DNA of 64,000 nucleotides, from contig NC_092183.1 of the NCBI RefSeq assembly GCF_043641665.1, positions 9,236,501 through 9,300,500 on the forward strand, read 5' to 3'. The notes below the pieces were generated by a model. That model saw nothing but the letters and a program-made list of their open reading frames with translations. It did no database searches and had not been told where the DNA came from. Of the stretch, positions 14,173 to 26,895 are shown piece by piece. Origin of the DNA: Enoplosus armatus. Its lineage: Eukaryota; Chordata; Actinopteri; Centrarchiformes; Enoplosidae. Position 1 is the first letter of the stretch. Each line of letters begins with the position of its first letter. The position numbers and the translations under genes are program-made.

Positions 14173-15630
14173 GCCATGCATGCCTGCTTCCAAAGATACT
14201 CAGGAGCATTAACACGCCGGATTTGCACACACACACCTTTCCCTCTTCCCCCACCTGGATTAATTCACCTGCTGCACCTGAGAATGCGACCGCTATGATG
14301 TCACCTGCAATCCCATCACTTCAAAGGCACAAAACCACCTCGGTGCCATCAGTACAAAGAGCAAACGCACCCTCTCACTTCCTCCTTTGTCCTTCTGTCC
14401 CCTAATGGTAATTCCCTTGCAGAAAGTCCATACATGGTGAAGGGGGAATTACACAGTGTACTCTACAATCAGGTATTCTTGGGTTTCTGCCCATTGGCAA
14501 TCACTGTGCACCACTGTAACAATGAGATGCTTTCTTTATTCCTCTTCTCTCGTAGTGACATGAAAGAAACTGCCCTTTTGTGTCTACTCACATGTGTCTT
14601 TTGTGTGTGCATATGAGTTTATGTGTAGTTGTGTGTACACATTTGAGAGAAAAGTGGTTGTGTGTGCTGAGAATCCCATGATTACAGTGCTGCTGGTTGC
14701 CTACACTCCGAAAGCTCCCATTTGAAATGCTCACAAGCAGGGTATGATGCGATGAGACAAGGCGATAATACAACCACCACATTAGTGCATGGTTAGCCAT
14801 TAAAAGACCCAAATGAGATTATGAGGTCATATGGGAGGTACAAAGCCTACAGCCAAAACAAGAAACCCTTTTCTGAAAGTAACAGTGCATGTTCAGTATT
14901 CCCTCTGCACACAGAGGGGGAAAATCTAAATGTGGAGGAAGGTAGAGAGAAAGAAAACAGGACAGGAAAAGGAAGAAAGAGAGAAAGACAGGCAGATAAA
15001 TCCAGAGAGACAGAGACAGAGAGACAAGGCCTGATAGCAAGAGGTATTCCCTGCCTTGGAAATTTCCATAGTGGTCGATTTCCGTTGTAATCCATCATTG
15101 AATAACACATGAATTCAGCATGATTTACCATCAAAACATCCAACTGAGCATGAAACAGGAGGCCCTAGCTCATCTTCCATCTCAGCTCAGTGAAAGGCTT
15201 TCCCATTGTAAAGCAAGGTGAAATAACAGCCGCTCAATGTACTGTAACACACTAGAGATGCACCAGCCCCATGAGCGTGCTATTCACAAGATGATGATGC
15301 CTACTGTGAAAATATTCTTCTGCTCTCTTTAGGAAGGAGAGTGCGGAGAGATGGAGAGAGTTTATATATACTGTATGTGTGTGTGTGAGAGGGAGAGACT
15401 GAAAAGATGCACGCACAGAAGGAGATAGAGGGTTCACTGCTGAGATAAAAATGGAATCCATTTTGGTTCTTGAAGCACACTCATCCACAGTGTGAGGACC
15501 TGCTTGGTGTGTTAGCCTGCCATTGCTCTTTCAATCACTTCCCCTCTTTCCTCCTCTGCTCTATTTCAATTGTTCCGCCTTCCCCTCGCTACACTGTTTA
15601 TATAATTTCCTCTTTTCCTCCATACTCACA

Positions 15631-15657
15631 CTTCTTTCCTTTCCTTTCCTTTCCTCC
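15631..15657. repeat. (TTTCC)n pentanucleotide array
   Basis: Four to five TTTCC units within a 150-bp pyrimidine-rich tract (15540-15700). Confidence 0.85.
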
Positions 15658-16869
15658 TCTCTCCTACTCCTCCTCTTCCTCTCACTTCTCCTCTCTCTAG
15701 GCAGCCAGGCACCCCAACACTGTCTCAGGTCCTGAAACTATGGCAACCGAATGAGAGAGCAAGCGCTCTCTATGATTAATAGATGAGAGATGCAGTGCCA
15801 ATCGCTGGGGCCTGGGGAGGAGGGACAGATGCACTCGAACAACGCCATGCAAACATGCACGCATAGTCACAGAGAGTACACACACCTAGTACACACTCTC
15901 AAACCCCCCCGCCACCATTAGCCACCCTCCGTGCTTTGTGGTAATATACACACCGAAAATAGGAAAGGCTCTGACTTACGCACCGCACACACACAGACAC
16001 CTAAAGGCAGAGTTAGGGCTAAAATAGAGTTCCTCATGCTTAACATCATGACACACACCTCCTTATTGGCTGCCAACAAGCAAACTAACCACAGAAATAA
16101 CCACAGCCTCAGCAGCGGCCCTAATGAGTCTTAACAGACTGTGGCTGTCTCCATGACTCACAGCTGGCTGCTCTCACCTGTAAAAGCACAACAGCAGGAC
16201 GGGAACTAGAACATCATATTTTTATGCTGTGTACCACGATTTACATTATCTGATCTGTAGTACAAGACTTGGCTCTTTTCAAGGCCAGTCATTCATCCAT
16301 CTCCCAGGCAATCACACAAAGCCCTGCTACTTTTGGATTATCCCTGCAAATGTATTTCCTTTCCATTTCCATTTGAGTAATGACAGGCGACCACACTCAG
16401 CGGTGACAAAGGTATTACTGCATGTTCAACATTTCCATGAAGAGAAACCTGATGTTATAGGCTGACTTTTCATTTGGCACGCATTTGGTAAAGTTTGGCT
16501 CCTCAACAATCTTCTCCTGAATGCGCTGGCTATCACTTTCAAATTCACTTAATTTCTAACAACAAAGCTTTGCCAAGGACCAACAGCCAAAACACCAACA
16601 GACACTCCGCCAATTCTACCACTGACTTGCGGCGCCAGGCCCAAATAAGCCTTTTGCCTGATCCTTCATGCCTTGGGCTTTCTTGGCATAGACAACACAC
16701 TCAATCAATTATGCTAATGTAACGAGTATGAAGAGTGTTTAACACATGGACGGTTAATTCAATGGATGCACTGTAGAGTCATTTATAGGGAGCCGGAAGG
16801 GTTAAGGCTAAGTGGGGGAAAGCAGCCAGTTAGAACGACACAATGAAACTTAGAAACTGGAACGCCATG

Positions 16870-16871
<2 letters not shown>

Positions 16872-16931
<60 letters not shown>
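16872..16931. repeat. (TG)30 microsatellite
   Basis: Perfect TG array of about 30 units, the longest in the window. Confidence 0.95.
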
Positions 16932-16936
<5 letters not shown>

Positions 16937-18883
16937 CACAGAGATCATGGAACAACAGGCTGAAGCAAGTGATTAGCGAGTGATTACATTTTAAATGAGC
17001 CATGCTGTGAAGAGCACACTGGACCATACTGCACGGTGAGATATATTAGGTCTCTATAGAACACTGAATATCATTTATCATCTCCGATAAACAGCGTGCG
17101 ATATGTTCCAACTTAACTGTAAAGGATGGGGGGTAGTGAGCAAATAAATTGCTGGCTTTTTAGAAAATCAAACATATCAACAAAGCAGATACATGCAGAT
17201 GTAGACGTAGGTCCGCCATCTCTTCTCTTCCTGTCTAATATCAGTATGATAAAATGAAAGGCATTTATCAAATAATGAGTTCAACTTCAGAGGGTCAAAG
17301 GAATCAAAACCAAAAAAAAACGTGAGAGATGGAGCAGCAGAAGGTTAAGTAAAATGTTTATATAGAGGGGGAGTTGTGTAATTTGTTAGAGCGGTTTAGA
17401 ATATCTTTCTGATTCTTTTTTCACTTTCTGAATCACAACAGACTCCCACTGAATCCGAAAAGAGAGCCAACTCGAGTACAGCTAAAATCAGCAAATGTGC
17501 CATGTAACACCTGGTGATGGACAGCTCCATTAAAACACGAGCTTCTTTTATTGTGCTGACCTGTGTTTCCAAAACAAAATGTACAAAAAACACATACGCA
17601 AGCTCATGATTATCCTTTTTTTTGTTCCACTACCACAGTGGAGCAGGTTTGTCATTTAGCGTTCAGGCAGTGTAATTGAAGCAGCAGCAATTTAGAAAGA
17701 TGTGGAATCTGGAAAATGGGTTAAGCATCAATAAATCACATCCAGATGAGTGAGAGGGGTTTGATGCTCTCTCGCACTCTAATAAAAAAAGAATAAAAAA
17801 AACACACCAGCCCACACACGAAGGACGTACATCAATAAAAGATGGCTTTTATAAAATATGCATAAATACACACACTATTGAATGCTGGGTGTTGACACTA
17901 ACTGAATGAGGACCAATGGTTAACAGCAGCTGACCGGCCAATTCATTTGAACGCGAGCAAAGCCATTTATCAATTATTCAGACCTACTGTATTCAGGCTG
18001 CATCTGCATCTGCCCTCAACTGGCAAAGGTAACTAACTCTCCCTCTCTTTCGTTCTCTCTCTCTGCCTCCCTCTGTCTCTCTCTCACACATACACGCACA
18101 CACATACAGTGTGACAAATCCACATCAGTCACACACAATGCCATCCCCATTGCTATTGTTAGGGGATCGGCGGATCAAACGCTCCACGGAGCATTGCTCC
18201 AAATACAAGCAACAACTCTGGGTCGCTGTGCTCTATTCTGCCTCTCCAGGAAGAGAACAGGCAGGCTGCTGTCACAAAGGTAATCATGCTGTAATTCCTG
18301 TATCAGCACCACAACATGTCATTGTATAATGTGTTAATAGCAGGATCTGCGCTCATGGTTTGTGTTGTTGTAGCCTTTATGAAACATTGTGGTGGGATTT
18401 ACAGCCCGTGCAACATCTCAAAAAATGCCTCCAGGACATTTGAATGCCTTGAGGCTAATGTTGTAGGAGGAGCAGTGGTAAAATGTTAAAACATTCTGCT
18501 GTTTCACATTCAAGATCTATGTGTAATCCCCAGCACAGTATGTATATTGACTGCAAAATAACACGAGGTCACAGACGAAAAACACTGGAATAACTGATGA
18601 AACACAACACCCTTTCCTCTCAGAGTTGGCATGGAATCTTTCTATCTTTTTTATTTCTTTTTTTTTGTAAAGGCTGATACTAGAATCATGTTTCCAAAAC
18701 AGCATGTCCTGCTGCTGAAAATCAGCTGACAGGAGGCACATTTTGCTGTGGGCATTCAAAGCTCTTTGGATTCACCCATTTATATCATCACCCTTGCACA
18801 CTTGATAATCTATAACCTACATTTAGAGTTGCTGAATCCTTTTTTCCAGCTTTTCCCAGTGCCTCTGGGGGAATCTTTCATAC

Positions 18884-18918
18884 TGGGAGAGGAGAGGAGA
18901 GGAGAGGAGAGGAGAGGG
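18884..18918. repeat. (GGAGA)n pentanucleotide array
   Basis: About six GGAGA units. Confidence 0.9.
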
Positions 18919-19170
18919 AAACCACTGGCAATGACTGGGTGTTGGCAGTCAGGCTGCTGGATGTGGTTTGTGAGGCCTCTATCTCCTCTCCCAGCTTGTT
19001 AAAGAAATAATGTGCAGCAGCACTTCATTTAATGGCAAATCCACTTCTGAAGGCCGGTGCAATTTTGTCTCCTGGTCAGAATTACAAACATTTGATTGAT
19101 CTTTTGGACCTGAGTAATAGTGACCACTCCGCCTCCTGGTATGGCTTGAAATCCTTGAACACACCCTAGC

Positions 19171-19172
<2 letters not shown>

Positions 19173-19240
<68 letters not shown>
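19173..19240. repeat. (GT)25(GA)9 compound microsatellite
   Basis: GT array to 19222, then GA array to 19240. It lies about 350 bp from the start of the CpG-dense island. Confidence 0.95.
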
Positions 19241-19589
19241 AGTCTCGGCCTGCAGAGTAACTAATTTAAGAACAATAAAAATGTGTGTGTAAAATGAATT
19301 AATTCACATCACAGCTCTGTGATTCTGATTAGAGTTGTATAGAAACAATGAGACTGGAAACACAGACTGCGTCGTTAGTCTGCATGTAAATTGCTGCTCT
19401 AATTCTGAATTTTCATCATGTGAGAATAAATGGCAAATGAAAATCCCATCATGCTCTGTAGTAATGGAACAAGCACTTCAGTGTTTGCATGTTTTCATAA
19501 CAAATCAGGCGTGAATGTCATTAGACTCCTCATATAATTACTTCAGTTGTCCGTGTTTGTGTTGTGGCTGTAGTTTGGATAGAACATCT

Positions 19590-20910
19590 TTGGAGAGAGA
19601 AAACACTGTTGGACGGACGGAGGAGCAAGAGGACAAGAGTCGGTCCGAGTCCTGCAAGTTCCCACAAGCCAATGTCTTATTTCCCGTGCAGTACATGAAC
19701 CTGCGACCTGAATGATACTAACATTGTTTTGTGTTTAGACTCAGTGTGATCGGCGGTAGGTCCTCTGAGACTGACACTTCTTTATTCCATATGGGTAAAC
19801 AGCGTAAGAGGGATTACGCGTGAAATTGTGGTCTGTTCATATCGGCAGAAGATATTTGTCTTGTAGGAAAGCATCGCAGCTCTCATTTGAATTGAAAAAT
19901 TAGCACTTTCGGATTTTTTTATAACTTTAAAAAATGCTATATAAATATACGAAATCACCCTAAGTTGGTGAAGTCACCCTGAGAAGCGTGTGCACTTGTC
20001 GCCCGGCAGCCTGGCTGTACAGAAAACAAGCCTCCGGAGCTGGAGGAAGGCTGGTACAGGCTATAAGCGCACCTAAAGTTTGAAATAAACAAAGAAATCT
20101 TACCTTCAGCTCATGAATGGATATGCCTCGGAGTGGTTTCACAGCTCTGTCTTTTAGTAATCCATGAGATGTGGCTCTCAAAGCAGTTCAGACGGTGCTC
20201 GTTTCAGAATAACAATACGAGCGCTACTTTTCTCTTGCGCTTCTTTTTGTTACATGCCGCGCTGAAATCACACCTCTTCAAATGGGAATATCCATCGGAA
20301 ATCCACACTAGAGAGAAAAACCGACGTTTTGTGGCTTTTAAAACTCCCCTCAGGTAGGACTGAACGCACGGAACCAACCGGGTGTCCCAGAACTAGCTAC
20401 GGAGCTGAATGCAGTCCCTTCCACAAAAGCCGACGGTCATCCTATTTGGAGATGAAGCTTCTTACCAGACTGGAGCGGAGCGCAGCGAGCCCAGCTGTCA
20501 CCCACCCGCTACACACACACACACACACACACGCTCTCACACATACATAGGGAGGAGCTACGTCTCTGGAACGGGAGGTATTGTGTCAATGGGTGCCAGT
20601 TATGGACAACTGTATTTCTATTTTTACGCAGCGGCATTTCGTAAGAATGCGCGTTGGAGAATGAGAAAGCTTTAGCGCGATTAATAGTTTCGACACGGGA
20701 GAGAAAAAAAGGGAAAATGTTAAGAGGTTAGTTGGAAATTCAAACAACATTAACTGGCATTTTGTAGACATGCAGGCCGGTCTGCTGGCTCTGTGTCATG
20801 CAAACTGTCAGTGGTAATTTTGAAGACACAATAAAGATGCAGGTCCTCTTTCAGGCCACCGGCATCTGCCCACTTTGTGCGGTTTTTTGTGCGCAGCCGA
20901 TGCGAATCGG
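19590..20910. promoter_or_regulatory. CpG-dense island, candidate promoter of an unidentified transcript
   Basis: I count about 38 CpGs between 19981 and 20700. That is close to what base composition predicts with no CpG depletion, while flanking DNA is visibly depleted. On the minus strand a donor-like GAAG-GTAAGA lies at about 20103 (exon side at higher coordinates). On the plus strand CTCAG-GTAGGA lies near 20353. The minus frame before that donor has no ATG after its stop, so if real it would be a noncoding first exon. I do not recognise a gene here. Confidence 0.5.
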
Positions 20911-22811
20911 TATGTGATTATGGTTCAAAGGCTCTGTTGTCTGTTGTCTCTGGACCGCCCTCCCTTCCCAGGTGGTCCCTCCTGGCCCTGGACTGGCACG
21001 CACGCACGCACGCACACAGTAACACATGATTTGCAGTCATTGGGTTTTTACTAATGGGTCCTTTCTATGGCCTTGATCTCATCAGAGCAGCCATCAGGTA
21101 AAGTCTGAAATAAAAGCAAAGTTCAAGAAGTTGTTGCTTTATGGTACATTTAGGCTACAATCTGATGTCAGGGATGCACGCTCCACATACTCTCCCTCTC
21201 ACACACACAAACACACCTTCCTAGTCGTAAACCAAGCCAAAATCAACATCAATTTGGCAGATTGAAAACTGCAAACCTGCCACAAAACACAAACATAACT
21301 ACTTGCACATGTTCTCAGATACACAAACACACATTATATTACAGTGCGAGCATGCGTAGACATCTAGATCATATATAGATATATAGGCTCCAGAGGGACA
21401 AAGCTAATGTGTGTGAGGCTTTGGGCTTATCATTACATAATAACAGGCCACCTGTTAAAGCAGTAGTGTGTGTGTAGGTGTGTGTGTAATTGTGCTCCTG
21501 AGTAGTGGCCTGTCAGGCACTATTGCTGTCTTGTTACTGTAACAGCTCAGTACAGTGCTGCCTCCACAGGCCCGATGCCAAACACTATACTGTTGTTCTT
21601 TAAAGTAAACTAATGCGCTCATGCCTGCCAGTCCTTTCCTCATCTGTTATCATTTCATTTGCCTTAAAAACAAAAACGCATTTGCCATCATGCAATTGAA
21701 CCACGGCTGCGCACATAATGGAGAAAGCACAGTCACGCTGCTGTTTTTCAATCATTCACTCAGGCAGATTTGGATTCTGTTTGTGTGGTTTGTTTAAAAA
21801 TACCTTTTTTATAAACAGACAATTTAAAATGTGGTTGAGGCATGTGCAACTATAAGTGCTTTTTTGGCAATTAGCTGCCTGGAGTGCATTTATATATCAT
21901 ACATCTCATCTTACAGTATAATGTACTGTGGGCTTGTTGAAGTTCATTAAAATTCTGCGTGAGGGATGTGTTTGAGTGCAAGTAACACTGTCGGCACATG
22001 CAGGTGAATCATTATGGATTCTATACAGAAAACCAGATGATAAAAGTGTTTTGATCTGCAAACATCAATAGTCATGCAAATGCTGCAAGGCTCTATCCAA
22101 AACAAACTATATACCTTCCTTTCTGTATTTCACACACTCTGTCTTTACATTCTTTAATCTCTCCCTATTTTTCTCACTCACTCCCTCTCTCTCTCACACA
22201 CACTTTGAAGTGGAAGTGTTGCTAAGTGTGGGAGGCGGGTAGGGTATAATTCGAGCTCAATAATGTCAAGATACACACCAGTTAGTTTGAACTCTGGAAA
22301 TATGCTCATGTCAGAGCTTATCTCGCTTATCTTGCTAAAGTTGTCCCATGCGCATTAGGACTCTGTGTGTGTGGAGGAGAGGCGGTTGAAATAGAGCAAC
22401 CATCACATCGCCGACTGGGACAGACAACATGCACACACCAGCCATTCTTCAGGGACTCAGCTCAGCTCCATACACCCCCACCCCCCATCTCCTGACTAGA
22501 CTACAGCAGTTTTTATACCCGCCTGTGTCCTCTCCAACCCCTGGAACTGGATCTAAACATTACATTCCCAGTGTCACAGACATCTGCTCTTTTTTACTGG
22601 CTTCCAGTAATGTCAAACACCTAATTCACACCCTTGTGTGCTGGCCTGAAAAGATACTAAAGGAACTGCGCCCTCCTTCCTCTGGACATTGTGCAGCAGT
22701 AACATCTGTGTAACAACACGCAGCAATTTCCTGTTCCTCTGACACTTCACCCCTCTCCTCCTCCTCTCTCCCAGTCGATGAAGTCTCCCAGTGGAGGCTG
22801 TCACACCACAA
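20911..22811. other. noncoding DNA downstream of the CpG island
   Basis: A short (GCAC)n array occurs at 20997-21016. No gene or RNA is recognisable. Confidence 0.55.
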
Positions 22812-22990
22812 CAATGGTGGAAGAAGTGCTTTACTTAAGTGAAAGTACAAATACGTTAATGTAAAACCACTTTGTGACAGGTAAAAGTCTTACTTACATA
22901 AAATGTAACATAAAATCAAAATACTCAAGTAAATTAGAAGTACCTCCAAATTGTACTTAAGCATAGTACTTAGTTACTTTCCACCACTGC
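22812..22990. repeat. short copy of the AGTGGTGGAAGAAGTA nonautonomous repeat
   Basis: It starts ATGGTGGAAGAAGTGCTTTA and ends TTACTTTCCACCACTGC, giving inverted ends. The interior is rich in AAGTA and TACTT. It is related to the copies at 23176-23593 and 34790-35289, and looks internally deleted. Confidence 0.7.
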
Positions 22991-23175
22991 ACCACAATCA
23001 GTTATATCTAACTAGTCGTGCAAAATGCAGAGACTCAGTAAACCATGCTGCACCATACATGCACATGCTGAAATGTGCAGAAAAAGTATAGATGTAAGCA
23101 CCCACACTTGCACCCACATGCACTGTGACAACAACATACAGTACATCAGAGCAAGAATTATTCGAAATCCTGTAC

Positions 23176-23593
23176 TTGCAGGAAGTTAAAGTAGAAACAC
23201 CATACTGTGTAAATACTCTATTTACTCCAAGTAAAATTTAGTATTATTGTCTAAATGTACTTAGTAAAAGTAAAGTAAAAGTACTCATTATACAGAGTGT
23301 TGTTTTTATTGTTTTAATTACCACTGATGCCTGCATCAAGCATCTCAATAACTTATATATTGTTGGGTAGTTTAAACTATAAAATGCATCATGTTTTATA
23401 AGATGATCACATGCTTTTTTGCCCCTAGCCGTGAAATAACGGTAGTGAGGTAAACAAAAACAAAAAAAAAAGTGCAATATGTCCCTCTAAAATGTAGTGA
23501 ATGAGTAGTAAAGTATAAAGCAGCATAAAATGGAAATACTCAAGTAAGTAACACCTCAAAATAAATGTACTTCTGTACATTCCACCACTGCAG
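23176..23593. repeat. second copy of the same nonautonomous repeat, left end unclear
   Basis: It shares TAAAAGTACTCATTATACAG, the GGGTAGTTTAAACTATAAAA-like middle, AAAGCAGCATAAAATGG and the right end TTCCACCACTGC with the other copies. The left terminus is not recognisable. Confidence 0.65.
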
Positions 23594-26500
23594 CGGACAT
23601 CTTAATACTCAATATGTGTGTATGTTAATACTTAATGAGACATAATTCAAACACACACACTCACACTCTCCAGTTCACATAATCTTAATTGGTTTAGAAG
23701 ATGCTTGTTGAGAAATAACAAACCCACAGACGGTCTGTTGTGTGACCGTGGGACTCGGCAGGTTTGGGGTTTTGTTGCTTTCATATCACATTATGATATA
23801 GGTGATAGGATGTATGTTCAAAGCATGCTGGGCTGTGCGTTTTACAGCTGGACCACTGGAGGAACATCATTTGTTAAAACTGCCACTGCTGCTGCTGCCA
23901 GAGTGCTAATGGCTACTGCTCACCTGTGGATCATACAGACAGCTGAGAAAGGAGCAGAGCCCATTTACAGTGGTAACTGCCATTGTACTGTTGCAGGCCA
24001 ATCACTGAATCTGTCTGCTACCTCTCCTCTTAGTACTTTAATGGGCACCGCAGCCTGTTATTTTCCCCAAAAGGTGTAAAGTGGAAAAGAGTAAACATGT
24101 AGTTCCATCTAAAATGTGTGGCTAACATACTGCTGATTGCTGAACCTTTCCATGTGGGACTTCTGGGAGTACGACAGCTATATCTACATTCACAACATGG
24201 ACTGTATTCTGCTGTTTCTGTCGTCATGCTGGAAACAGACAGGAAAGTGAGGATAAGGATCTAGACTAACACTGGTAAACAGCTACAGGCTTGAAGGTGA
24301 CACTGTGGGTTTGTGGAAACTTTGTCCAGGTTCAGTACACTGTATAATGAGTCTGCAGCACTTGCAGAAATAATAGGGACCAAAATATTACTATTATTAA
24401 TATTAGGTACAGTTACAGAAGAGAAATGTGAAAAAAAAACTATGATTGACTGTTCATTGTGAATGGCACCAGGCCAATTTATCTGTGAGGGTCTGCGATG
24501 ATATTAGACAGCTTGACAGTGAACAAAATCCATCTGCTGAGATTTAACATGTCACAAAGTAAACTATAGGAGGAATAAGGAAAAAATAAAATACTTCCAT
24601 CATAGTGATTAATTATGAAGTGTGAACTGATTAGTAGTAGTAGTATAGTACATATCACTATACTCAACAACTACTGTAAGTGTATTCATTCACTTCATAT
24701 GTGGAATTGTCCTGAGAAACTAAGTATTTTACAAACAGCTTTCTCGGGACCCAAATATCATTTTGTATAAAGGTGTCAAAGTGTCCCATATTGTGGATAT
24801 TTTAGAGAGATTGTCATCTAAATGAGTTGTTTGTGTTATATTACCAAAGCTCCCCAAGTCAATGTGATGTACTACAGGAAAGCAAAATGAAAATATTACA
24901 GTAGTCGCAGCCTCACAGCCAGTTTTTCATCAGAGGAAACATTTGTTTGAAAATGTGGAGCCCAGAAAATTTTAAAATAATGAACTGAGCAAAGGAAAAT
25001 GAAGTGCTCACCATTGGGTCCCACAGTTAAACATTTTGCTCATCGGGCTACACAGGTGTCCCAGCTGTATTTTCGGCAGTTTGGCTTGAGAGAGGGAAAT
25101 TATTCAGCTGTTGTCGCTGTACATTTTTCACTCCAAAACCCTTGAGTCTGTCTCTACCGGAGGTTCATCAGACAACATTAAAACTAAACTAATACATAAA
25201 CTGAACTTAGAAATGATACAACATGAATTCATGGGTGTTTAAACACCGGGGATTGAAGCAATTAAGGGTGTTTTAACAGGATGTGTGCTTTTTAACAATT
25301 AGCACATGGGCCTCAATTTGGAAAGGACTATTGTATTACGGTAAGCCAAATCAGATTTAATTAGCTACAATATAAGGAAACTATCATAATGCCAGGTAAT
25401 AGATATAGCAGATGACCAGTTATACATGTAAAATAGCCTATTGAAACCATCCACATCTGTCTACCTAGTCCATACTGGTATCACAAGTCTTGGTATCGAC
25501 TAAAAATGTAAAAAAATGCACAGAACGAAGGATTTGTTGGCAGATGTGTATTCCTCCGTGTGTGCATGAGTAAACTTTTTCCTACATGTGTGTTTGTGCG
25601 TTTATATTTACTGTACAGCTGATATGTCATCTCTGTGTGAGGTACCTGTCAAATACCTCAAATCATATATTCAACTGATCCTGGAAGATAAAGTGTCAGT
25701 TTCAACATGAAGGCAGGAAACAAAAAAAAAAGTGAATAATGATTATTAGATGCCTGACAGTCATCTCAAGCAGGGAGATTGTCTCTCACACATGCACTCA
25801 TCTGCATATATGTGTGGACATGTGCACACTGACACAGATTAACACACATATACATGCATAAAGTATCTAAAGTGGAGCTTGAATCATAAGAAAACCCTAC
25901 AGGGAGTGACAGTCAGATGCCCTAGTTATGACTTCAATGTTGTAAAGATCCCTTACCCGCACACACAGACATGCATATACAGTACAAATATATACTTAAA
26001 CACACAAACACACAGAGTTTTGGTGGTTATGTATTATAATAATAAGTAATCAATAGTAAGAATTACAGAAAAAAAGAATCACCCAGTGTCACAGGAAGAG
26101 CATTCACATTTTTCTAGCGCCATCCACTTTCACACCATTTTAATTGGTCTCCAAGAAAATTCCAGTTGAGTGAATCTTTCTTTTTTTTTTACTCCATCAG
26201 CACTACACGTTCAAGCAGCACTGCTGGTAGCAAAAAGGTTTCTGGTAACTGATTTGTATTCAGAGATGACTGACTTGCATACAGCTCCACAAACATCAGC
26301 TACTTATCACTATTTTCACCTCTAAACACCGACAAGAATAGGAAACAAATAGACAACCCGTGTGTGCATGTGTGAATGTTCGTTTAACAATTTTTAGGAT
26401 GTTTTATCATCTTTAATTATAGTTCACCTGCTGTCATCGATTTCATGCTGCTATAGTGTTGCATATTGGCCTCTAACAGAGTCCTGCTTTATTTGACTAT

Positions 26501-26848
26501 CTAGGCATTTCTAAACCAACAGAGGTGCAATTATCTGTAAGCCATGCTTTAGGCTACTATCAGTGAATATGCTGTATTATGAAAATATAACCAGATAATT
26601 CAGGGATAAAATGTATTCGCCCTTACTCACTGCAAAATCTGTATTTCTCTCCTGTCATGAATATGTAGTCAACAGCTGCCAAAAATATTATTAGCCTTAT
26701 TAGAAATTGGCCCTGGGTGTAAGCCAGAGGCATCTACGTCAGCACATACATCCTGAATATGTGTGTGTGTGTCTGACCTGTAATGGCAAAAGGATGTAAA
26801 GCATGGCTGAGTAAGGTACAGTAAGCAAAGTAGTGTAAGACAGACCAT

Positions 26849-26895
<47 letters not shown>

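Larger units (their letters stand above)
12591..19589. other. noncoding DNA rich in microsatellites
   Basis: Holds the simple repeats listed separately and no coding exon I can support. Open frames up to 178 codons (12909-13445, minus) are translations of TG arrays. Confidence 0.55.

Noticed and set aside
19960..20190. Minus-strand coding exon ending at the GTAAGA donor near 20103
   Set aside because: The frame starts at a TTG shortly after a stop and has no ATG before the donor. It may be a noncoding exon but cannot be called coding.
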